From Fulvivirga marina (GTDB lineage Bacteria > Bacteroidota > Bacteroidia > Cytophagales > Cyclobacteriaceae): a stretch of 64,000 bases of DNA. The notes beneath the pieces are model-generated. The model saw nothing but the letters and a program-made list of their open reading frames with translations, did not search any database and was not told where the DNA came from. Positions 56,911 to 64,000 of this stretch are shown piece by piece. Location: positions 1-64,000 of the forward strand of contig NZ_JAEUGD010000068.1 of the NCBI RefSeq assembly GCF_016775155.1, in the 5' to 3' direction. Positions within the stretch are counted from its first letter, which is position 1; each line of letters starts with the position of its first letter. A program made the position numbers and the translations under genes.

Positions 56911-57240
56911 ATGAAAAAACATGACGGTGTAATTTTTCTGGTTGATTCGGATACGTATGACCGTAATATCCTTAGTCTTACGATTGAAAAAATAACCAAA
57001 CAAAGAGTATTTAACTTTTTTAGTATGGAGGAGTGTCTACTTTATTGGTGCCTAAAACCAAAACTGCTCATATACGATGAGTATCCTGACGCCTCCATTC
57101 CACCTGCAATAAAAGAAAATCTCAATCTCATCAATATTTCCAGAGATATCACCAAGCAGCAATGTTATAAGTTGAAAGACACTAAAATTGCTCAAGAGAT
57201 AGCGCATATTATAGGGCTAAGCAAAAGTAAGAAGAACTAG
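56911..57240 (+). CDS. Degenerate stand-alone receiver-like protein
   Basis: A 109-residue protein resembling a CheY-type fold: GVIFLVDSDTYDRNILSLTI fits the first strand and acidic pocket, and PKLLIYDEYPDASIPPAIKE fits the third strand, where the phospho-acceptor Asp is normally followed by xMPxxxG. Here that motif is absent and the C-terminus is short (KLKDTKIAQEIAHIIGLSK). It follows the hybrid-kinase gene by 131 bases, same direction, and may be a pseudo-receiver that tunes that relay. The family assignment is tentative. Confidence 0.65.
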   Translation: MKKHDGVIFLVDSDTYDRNILSLTIEKITKQRVFNFFSMEECLLYWCLKPKLLIYDEYPDASIPPAIKENLNLINISRDITKQQCYKLKDTKIAQEIAHIIGLSKSKKN

Positions 57241-57319
57241 CAGAGTGCCCTTCTCAATATTCAAGTCCCCCCTCCTTTTTAAGTTATTATCCAAGCTTAA
57301 AAGGGATTTCCTTACTCTA

Positions 57320-60300
57320 TTATTTCCTATTCATCACTGCTAGCTTTCTATATATCAAAGCCTTATCATCTGTACCGATGACGACATAATATATTCCATT
57401 GGAGAGGTTTTCAATATTAGTACTAAAGAGACCATTGTCAAACTCTATCCTACCTTCCTCCATGGTAACACCCCTTTGATCAACAATCTTCCATGTATAA
57501 GTTTCCAAGGCCTTCTCCGTAATGGCGAAGTTCAACACTCTATCAGCAGGATTAGGGTATACACTTATATTTTTGACTTGAGAAAGCAGGTCATTTACCA
57601 AACCAGTAATTGCTTCAGACTCCTTGGCAGGTGCTGCTGAACTGGCCGTTGCATATACTTCTCTATTAGTCTTATTCTGCACAAATGCTATATACCCTAA
57701 CTTATCCGGATTATAAATAGGGACATTAACGTTCCATTCGGCTCTCAACGTTTTAGTTGTTCCGGGAGTCCAGCTAAGCGCTAAACTTTGACCATTACCT
57801 CCGAACAAAAGTTTCTTTAACACATTATGATAGGTAATACCATCATGTATTACTTCTGTTTCCACTAATGCCAGGTGAACTGTAACTTCTTCTGTAAAAG
57901 CTGTCAATGCCTCTATTGTTACATCTGCAACCAAGGTATTAACGGCACTAGAAATAGTGTCTATAGAAATTTTGAATAGAGGATCCTCTAGCGACCTTCT
58001 ATCTATATCTGTTACAGAAATCTCAAATGGATTACCATTAAACTGATTTCCTCCAAGAACAGCATTTGGAGCTTGCGATACACCATAATAAAGTGATCTT
58101 GCACTAGGGTCTCCCGGATTATCACCATTAAAAGGGTCTCCTCCGGAATTGGCAATATGATACTCAAGCAAAGTAAAATCAGATACCCCAGTGGCAGTTA
58201 TCTGGTTCATTTCAATTTGTTCAAAATGACCTGTCGCCTGATTACTGATATCTACCTCACTATCGGCAAAATGCTCTATAAGAACAGTTCTTGTTTTATT
58301 GCCTACAAACACATTATCAAAAGCAAAGCCATTAAGATCCGACCCCTGTGGATTATTAGCATCACTAGCAAAAGCGATTCTTAATCTAACGAGACTTCTT
58401 TCAGCGACTGGAATTTCATCCAGACTAAATCGAGCAGATACCCATCCTCCTGTTTGGCCTGTCCACCCCTGATCTCCTTCATTAAAGTTACCAGGTCTAT
58501 CCCCAGGCCTACTGATTATACCCTGTGTGTTATACCAATTAATTCCTCCTCCTATAGCTCCTATATTTTGCCAGCTAATACCTCCATCAACAGAATACTG
58601 TAACACGGCACCATCAAACCCATCTTGGGTATCAACCCAAATATCCATAGCTATCATCGGCCTGTCTAAGCCGGAAACATCAAAACATGGCCCATTAATA
58701 AATGAGTCCTCCGAAGCATTATATGAGCCAGAATTTCCACCAGTCCACCAGACTTTGTTTCCCGGACTATTGATTACAGAACCGTTTGGCTCACTCCACA
58801 CCCAACTGGAATCGCCAACTGCACCTTCATTAGACTGTGCAACCCAGCCACCGGCATCGACTTCAAAATCCTCTTCGTAAGCAGTTTCAGGAAGAATCGT
58901 AATTACATTAAACGGTAGAATAAACACATCTTTAGTTGTTGAATTACTACAACCGTCATTGGTTTCTACCGTTAAGTTGACTTTATAGTTTCCTACATTA
59001 ACGTACTCATGAAAAGGATTTTTGTATGTACCTGTAGTTCTACCCCCATGGGTACCCGGTGGAATAGGGTCATTCGATAGGCCAGTGATCATTTCTCCAT
59101 CTCCAAAATCCCAAGTATGCGTGACTATCGTACTTATAGACCCCGGATCTGATAAATCACGAAACTCTGTTGCATCACCATTACAAATTTCGGACCTCTC
59201 AAAATCCACAACCGGTACCTCTCCAACACGGACTACCTTACTCGATTGGTCTGAACAGCCCTGCACCGTTGTAGCTATTAATTTAACAGTATAGATTCCT
59301 GGATTGTCATAGGTATGTGTAGGGTTTTGTTGATTGCTAAAAGTACCATCACCGAAATCCCATACCCAACTTATTAAAGACGTTGAAGACGGGGCTGACG
59401 TATTATCCGTAAAGGTGATCACATCCGCAATACATGAATTAGTAACAGATATATCTGCAACAGGGCTTCCAAATATTATAACATCCTTATATATAACTGT
59501 AGTAACATTATCAGAGTTTGTATAAGTATATTTTATCCTTACTGTATCAGAAACAAGCCCAAAACCGTCTGTTTGAATATAATACTCACCACCTGCCTGA
59601 GTTATTAACCCTGAGATAGTGCTTGAGAAGTTAGTTGGAGATAGGCCTGTTGACACCGATGGGCTACCAAACAACTTGACCAAGCCTTGCTCTGCGCAAA
59701 TCTGTTGATTACCTGTATTATTATCAATCGTTGCCCCATCAACGGTAAAATTGATAGTAGTTGCAGCATTGACCAAGACCTCAACAGTATCTGCGTTAGT
59801 ACACCCGGTGATTGGATGTGTGTATTCGTAAACAATTAAATTTGGAATGCCTCCACCTATGTTAGCATTAGAAGGGTCAAAAATATTCGTTCCTGAATTC
59901 ACTCCGGGACCTATATAAGTTCCTCCGGAAGGAAAGCCTTCCATTTCTACTGGTGGATCATTTTCAGCATACACCATACCCAGCCCTGTTAAGGCTACTT
60001 CCGGTAGTTTATTGATAGTAATTCTAACATTATCACTCTCCGAGGAACAAGGTCCTCCTGCATCCGGATCATTAGTGGTGAGCGTCAAAATTACAAACCC
60101 AGCATTTATTTCATCCACCGTAGGCTTATAAGTGGTAATTGGGTTATTTACATCACCAAATACACCTGCACCTCCCCCCCATGTAGCTGAAGTAGCAGCA
60201 CCGCCTATTACGCCATTAATTGTTGCCGTCTCATCCTCACAAATTTCAAAATCTATTCCCGCAAATACTTGAGCCGCCTGATTTATAGTTATTGTTGTTT

Positions 60301-63300
60301 CTGCAAAATCGGCTATACAAGGACCAGCTCCATCAGCATCATCTGTTGTTAACCTAAAAACCAAAGGCCCGTACTCATCAGGAGCCAAAATGTATGTGGC
60401 AGTAACCGTATTCACTGTAAGGCTACTAGCACTTAGAGTTCCCGAACCTCCGGATATCAAGCTCCAGCTACCTGTAGTAGCTCCACCCCCAATTTGTCCA
60501 CTTAGACTCACTGTTGCAGGCTCGCAGAAAAAAGCACCGTCATCAGCTACGCTTACAACTGTAGGTGACTGATTGAAGCTCACCGTAATATCATCATAAT
60601 CGATACATCCATTGTTATTTTCGGACCAACGAAAAACATAGGTACCATAAGTATCAACTGAAACACTTGTACCCGGATTATTCGCATTAACGAAAGATGA
60701 GATGCCCGGACCACCAACTTGAGTCCAGAGCCCAATTCCAATACTAGGAGATGCATTAAAAGTAAAGTCGAGGTCGCATTCACTTCCTCCAGCACCTGCA
60801 TCGGCAACAGGCTGGAGATAAAAGTTAACCTCAACATCATCGAAGGTACTACACGCTCCATTGGTCTCAGTCCAACGGAAAATATAATTGCCGTAGGCAC
60901 TTACCATCACTTGTGTAGTTGGACTTGTGCTGTTTGTAAAGGTTGCAATTCCAGCCCCACTGAACATTGACCACACTCCACTGCTACCCGCAATACTCGG
61001 AACAGCATCAAGTAAAAATACCTGATCACATTCATCGTAAGGAGAACCATTACCTCTATCGGCATTTGCTATCGTTGGCTCATAATAGATGACCGTTACT
61101 TCGGCAAAATCAGAACATACCCCATTAACTTCTGTCCACCTATATACATAGGTTCCATAAGTATCTACAGTAACGGAGGAAGTTGGCAAATTAATATCGG
61201 CAAAGACTGAAATACCTGGCCCGCTCTGCTGGCTCCATGTGCCTGTTCCTACACTCCCCACTCCCGTCAACGTGAAAGGGTTCCCCGCATCTTTGCCACA
61301 TACATTCCCGCCAGTACCTGCATCAGCTACGGGCTGTTCGCTATAAGTTACTGTAATATCATCCGTGGAAGTACATACACCATTGCTCTCGGTCAGTCGG
61401 AATGTGTAAGTGCCATAGGCGGTGCTGGTGGCTGTTGGGTTGAAGATATTCGAGTTGCTAAATGTGATGTCTGCTGCATTGCCGGCGACTACACTCCAAC
61501 TGGCAGTGCTTCCTGAGATGCTCTGAACGCCTGCCAAACTGATGTTCAGGTCACATTCCTCAGCTGTAGCCACTCCTGCATCCGCTATCGTTGGTTCATA
61601 GAAGTTTACTGTTACTTCTGAAAAACTACTACAACCGCCATTCGTTTCGGTCCAGCGGTAAACGTAAGTACCATAAGCTGTTACTGTTACTGTTGCTGCT
61701 TCAAGGCTGGCATCATTGTAACTCTCTCCGGCTGGACCACTTACCTTAGTCCATAAACCTGTTCCGGATGGCGTGCTCAAAGTGGCATTGAAGGTGAAGT
61801 TGAGGTCACATTCGCTGCCTCCCAATCCGGCATTCGCTACGGGCTGCTCGCTATAAGTTACTGTAATATCATCCGTGGAAGTACATACGCCATTGCTCTC
61901 GGTTAACCTGAAGGTATAAGTGCCATAGGCGGTGCTGGTGGCTGTTGGGTTGAAGATGTTCGAGTTGCTAAATGTGATGTCAGCTGCATTGCCGGCTACT
62001 ACACTCCAGCTGGCGGTGCTACCCGAAATACTTTGAACGCCTGCCAAACTGATGTTCAGGTCACATTCCTCAGCTGTAGTCACTCCTGCATCCGCTATCG
62101 TTGGCTCATAGAAGTTTACTGTTACTTCTGAAAAACTACTACAACCGCCATTCGTTTCGGTCCAGCGGTAAACATAGCTACCATATGTATCTGCGGTCAC
62201 TGTCGTACTTGCTACGTTCGCGTTTCCAAAACTACTGACTCCAGGACCGCTCTGCTGGCTCCAAGTGCCTGTTCCTACACTCCCCACTCCCGTAAACGTG
62301 AAAGGGTTCCCCGCATCTTTGCCACATACATTCCCGCCAGTCCCTGCATCGGCTACGGGCTGCTCGCTATAAGTTACTGTAATATCATCCGTAGAAGTAC
62401 ATACACCATTACTCTCGGTCAGTCGGAATGTGTAAGTGCCATAGGCGGTGCTGGTGGCTGTTGGGTTGAAGATGTTCGAGTTGCTAAATGTGATGTCAGC
62501 TGCATTGCCGGCGACTACACTCCAACTGGCAGTGCTTCCTGAGATGCTCTGAACACCTGCCAAACTGATGTTCAGGTCACATTCCTCAGCTGTAGCCACT
62601 CCTGCATCCGCTATCGTTGGTTCATAGAAGTTTACTGTTACTTCTGAAAAACTACTACAACCGCCATTCGTTTCGGTCCAGCGGTAAACATAGCTACCAT
62701 ATGTATCTGCGGTCACTGTCGTACTTGCTACGTTCGCGTTTCCAAAACTGCTGACTCCAGGACCGCTCTGCTGGCTCCAAGTGCCTGTTCCTACACTCCC
62801 CACTCCCGTAAACATGAAAGGGTTCCCCGCATCTTTGCCACATACATTCCCGCCAGTCCCTGCATCGGCTACGGGCTGCTCATAAACAGTAACCATTTGA
62901 GAATCAGTACAAGGTATAAATGAAACAAAATCATTGGTAGCAGTCCAAAACTCATCATTACGACCTGAGATTGTATAACCTATGGTTCCTGTAGCATTCT
63001 CTATTCCTTGCAAACTGGTTTCATTGGAAAGCGTTGCATTATTTTCAGTTGTATGTATTTCAATGGCATTGGTAGTCTCAAAAAGCTTTAGCTGCGTTGT
63101 TACTATATCACCAGTCACTGTTCCGAATCTCTCCACGTTTTCGTAATAAAGGATAAACACTCTGTTTGGAGCAGTTCCTTCAACTCTATATTTTATTCTA
63201 TCTGTAGTGGTATTTGAGGGATCCAGATCAGTACGCAATATGGCAATCATATTATTCGGATCCGAAACTGCCGGAATCGAAGTATTTGAATAAGCACCTT

Positions 63301-63859
63301 CAGTGTATGAAGTAAAGGCTATGTTACCATTTGATGATGCATAAAGTTGCGTATAATCGTTACCAAAAAAACGAAACGTAAACCCAATATTCACTGCTAC
63401 TGATAATTCATCATCATCATTCTGTAAATCTCCTGTTGCTCCATTAGGAACTTTAGTCCAGCCCACTAGTGACAAGAAAGGATCAAAGGTTCCAGAAGTA
63501 TTTGCACTATATACATTATAATTCTCGTAATTGATTGTATGCGTCCCTGGCCCGGCAATAGAAGGGTCAAATGTATTACCAACTATTCCTGTCCCTGAAA
63601 AAGTACCTCCCGAAGTCGCTTCAAAAAGTGTAACGACACCGTCTGTGCTACAATAAGTTGCACTTAATCCAGACAACCCACATTGAGCTACTAAATCACT
63701 GTTTACAAGGAGAGAAATACAAAAGATCGTAAACACAAAAACTCCACGAAAACTATTGCGTGGCTCCAAGAGTGGAGCAAAAGCTTTTGATGGTTTTGTT
63801 AGCATGGGGCTGTCATTGAAACTTGTAATATAATACTTTTTAATATTAAAGAACATCAT
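57320..63859 (-). CDS. Very large repetitive T9SS surface protein with PKD-like domains
   Basis: A 2179-residue exported protein. The hydrophobic segment VFVFTIFCISLLVNSDLVAQ ends the signal peptide at ~60; an internal Met 18 codons in is an alternative start. After an N-terminal Ig-like and beta region come about eleven ~85-residue PKD/Ig-like repeats (each near PVADAG or PTIADAG, ending in YRWTETNGGCSSF or YTFRLTESNGVCTS), then two true PKD domains (WVWDFGDGTFS, HTWDFGDGEMI), a MAM/lectin-like beta domain, an uncharacterised region and a T9SS tail (SVYPNPADR). Related architectures occur in adhesins and gliding proteins, so an adhesion role is likely but unproven. Its near-identical DNA repeats are unusual. 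Confidence 0.88.
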   Translation of the reverse strand: MMFFNIKKYYITSFNDSPMLTKPSKAFAPLLEPRNSFRGVFVFTIFCISLLVNSDLVAQCGLSGLSATYCSTDGVVTLFEATSGGTFSGTGIVGNTFDPSIAGPGTHTINYENYNVYSANTSGTFDPFLSLVGWTKVPNGATGDLQNDDDELSVAVNIGFTFRFFGNDYTQLYASSNGNIAFTSYTEGAYSNTSIPAVSDPNNMIAILRTDLDPSNTTTDRIKYRVEGTAPNRVFILYYENVERFGTVTGDIVTTQLKLFETTNAIEIHTTENNATLSNETSLQGIENATGTIGYTISGRNDEFWTATNDFVSFIPCTDSQMVTVYEQPVADAGTGGNVCGKDAGNPFMFTGVGSVGTGTWSQQSGPGVSSFGNANVASTTVTADTYGSYVYRWTETNGGCSSFSEVTVNFYEPTIADAGVATAEECDLNISLAGVQSISGSTASWSVVAGNAADITFSNSNIFNPTATSTAYGTYTFRLTESNGVCTSTDDITVTYSEQPVADAGTGGNVCGKDAGNPFTFTGVGSVGTGTWSQQSGPGVSSFGNANVASTTVTADTYGSYVYRWTETNGGCSSFSEVTVNFYEPTIADAGVTTAEECDLNISLAGVQSISGSTASWSVVAGNAADITFSNSNIFNPTATSTAYGTYTFRLTESNGVCTSTDDITVTYSEQPVANAGLGGSECDLNFTFNATLSTPSGTGLWTKVSGPAGESYNDASLEAATVTVTAYGTYVYRWTETNGGCSSFSEVTVNFYEPTIADAGVATAEECDLNISLAGVQSISGSTASWSVVAGNAADITFSNSNIFNPTATSTAYGTYTFRLTESNGVCTSTDDITVTYSEQPVADAGTGGNVCGKDAGNPFTLTGVGSVGTGTWSQQSGPGISVFADINLPTSSVTVDTYGTYVYRWTEVNGVCSDFAEVTVIYYEPTIANADRGNGSPYDECDQVFLLDAVPSIAGSSGVWSMFSGAGIATFTNSTSPTTQVMVSAYGNYIFRWTETNGACSTFDDVEVNFYLQPVADAGAGGSECDLDFTFNASPSIGIGLWTQVGGPGISSFVNANNPGTSVSVDTYGTYVFRWSENNNGCIDYDDITVSFNQSPTVVSVADDGAFFCEPATVSLSGQIGGGATTGSWSLISGGSGTLSASSLTVNTVTATYILAPDEYGPLVFRLTTDDADGAGPCIADFAETTITINQAAQVFAGIDFEICEDETATINGVIGGAATSATWGGGAGVFGDVNNPITTYKPTVDEINAGFVILTLTTNDPDAGGPCSSESDNVRITINKLPEVALTGLGMVYAENDPPVEMEGFPSGGTYIGPGVNSGTNIFDPSNANIGGGIPNLIVYEYTHPITGCTNADTVEVLVNAATTINFTVDGATIDNNTGNQQICAEQGLVKLFGSPSVSTGLSPTNFSSTISGLITQAGGEYYIQTDGFGLVSDTVRIKYTYTNSDNVTTVIYKDVIIFGSPVADISVTNSCIADVITFTDNTSAPSSTSLISWVWDFGDGTFSNQQNPTHTYDNPGIYTVKLIATTVQGCSDQSSKVVRVGEVPVVDFERSEICNGDATEFRDLSDPGSISTIVTHTWDFGDGEMITGLSNDPIPPGTHGGRTTGTYKNPFHEYVNVGNYKVNLTVETNDGCSNSTTKDVFILPFNVITILPETAYEEDFEVDAGGWVAQSNEGAVGDSSWVWSEPNGSVINSPGNKVWWTGGNSGSYNASEDSFINGPCFDVSGLDRPMIAMDIWVDTQDGFDGAVLQYSVDGGISWQNIGAIGGGINWYNTQGIISRPGDRPGNFNEGDQGWTGQTGGWVSARFSLDEIPVAERSLVRLRIAFASDANNPQGSDLNGFAFDNVFVGNKTRTVLIEHFADSEVDISNQATGHFEQIEMNQITATGVSDFTLLEYHIANSGGDPFNGDNPGDPSARSLYYGVSQAPNAVLGGNQFNGNPFEISVTDIDRRSLEDPLFKISIDTISSAVNTLVADVTIEALTAFTEEVTVHLALVETEVIHDGITYHNVLKKLLFGGNGQSLALSWTPGTTKTLRAEWNVNVPIYNPDKLGYIAFVQNKTNREVYATASSAAPAKESEAITGLVNDLLSQVKNISVYPNPADRVLNFAITEKALETYTWKIVDQRGVTMEEGRIEFDNGLFSTNIENLSNGIYYVVIGTDDKALIYRKLAVMNRK
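61310..62885 (-). repeat. Internal ~515-bp tandem DNA repeats in the surface-protein gene
   Basis: Three units of about 515 bases, each encoding a PVADAG-type and a PTIADAG-type repeat domain. Unit starts fall near 62870, 62355 and 61850, and a fourth begins near 61340 before diverging. Long stretches are identical between units, and one unit has a variant first half (PVANAGLGG...), as expected after gene conversion or unequal crossing-over. Confidence 0.8.
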
Positions 63860-63883
63860 AATGTAACCTTTACAGGGGTGATG

Positions 63884-64000
63884 TTATGGTTTTAGCTCGC
63901 CACTATTGGTAACTTTTATTAAACAAATCTTGGTTTGGCTTTCCAAGGTGACAGTACCTACAAATAATATCTCTCCATTTTCCAGTTCTATTATGGTACC
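63884..64000 (-). CDS. 3' end of an upstream gene (partial, runs off window)
   Basis: The minus-strand frame is open from the window edge to a TAA at 63884-63886: 38 codons opening GTIIELENGEILFVGTVTLE and ending VTNSGELKP. The GxILFVGT...LIKV pattern resembles a delta-60-type beta-propeller repeat, but the fragment is too short to be sure. It ends 24 bases before the start of the large surface-protein gene, so the two probably form an operon. Only the 3' part can be described. Confidence 0.6.
   Translation of the reverse strand, partial: GTIIELENGEILFVGTVTLESQTKICLIKVTNSGELKP

Noticed and set aside
57320-63859. Several open frames on the plus strand within the surface-protein gene
   Set aside because: They are antisense shadows of the repetitive coding sequence, with no start context or known domains.

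Overview
The window looks like chromosomal DNA of a gliding-type Bacteroidota, most likely order Cytophagales. At least seven large secreted proteins end in a type IX secretion system (T9SS) type A C-terminal sorting domain (YPNP[AF] followed by a short beta domain). The window also carries GG-leader peptides of the Bacteroidota lanthipeptide kind, a Ton/Exb cluster with a SPOR protein and a TPR protein, and very few Shine-Dalgarno sequences. Genus cannot be fixed from the sequence alone. No tRNA, rRNA, CRISPR array or transposase gene was seen.

Layout. (1) 1-5.1 kb: a large secreted, polymorphic-toxin-like protein with a small partner gene that is probably its immunity protein, bracketed by two ~225-bp direct repeats that contain conserved inverted repeats. 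(2) 5.2-8.2 kb: an orphan protein, a SigZ-like ECF sigma factor and a sterol-desaturase-family enzyme. (3) 8.5-17.9 kb: mostly housekeeping and stress genes: glucose-6-phosphate isomerase; an arsenic operon (arsR, an arsI-like dioxygenase gene, an arsN-like acetyltransferase gene, arsC) with two clear ArsR-type operators but no efflux pump; a fused phosphatase-phosphoglycerate dehydrogenase; TruA; an array of three ~304-bp repeats; and an unusual zinc-ribbon short-chain dehydrogenase. (4) 18.3-31.3 kb: five consecutive secreted enzymes (GH81, GH64 and GH16 beta-1,3-glucanases, a GH18 chitinase, a metzincin protease), nearly all carrying CBM6 and T9SS sorting tails. Together they could dismantle a fungal-type wall of beta-1,3-glucan, chitin and protein. 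(5) 31.3-39.1 kb: a pinensin-like lanthipeptide precursor and a decayed second one, a T9SS subtilase, a four-gene lipoprotein/membrane protein/histidine kinase/LuxR-type regulator operon, and a second lanthipeptide-like precursor. No lanthipeptide-modifying enzymes are present. (6) 39.5-50.7 kb, minus strand: holA, a giant TPR protein, an outer-membrane barrel, a SPOR protein, ExbB, ExbD, a TonB-like protein, folC and trmB, reading as one long unit. (7) 51.1-57.2 kb: a lipoprotein, a rhomboid protease, a small helical protein, then a sigma-54 response regulator, a hybrid kinase and a degenerate receiver. (8) 57.3-64 kb: a 2179-residue repetitive T9SS surface protein and the 3' end of one more gene.

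How the genes may work together (inference): glucan, chitin and protein breakdown products from region 4 would be released outside the cell, where a barrel/TonB/ExbBD machine such as region 6 could energise envelope functions. The lanthipeptide-like precursors sit right beside the wall-degrading cluster, and the one characterised group with such leaders (pinensins) is antifungal, so regions 4 and 5 may form an antifungal island. The most original signals are the repeat-bracketed toxin module, the orphan lanthipeptide precursors, and the zinc-ribbon SDR that lacks the catalytic tyrosine.
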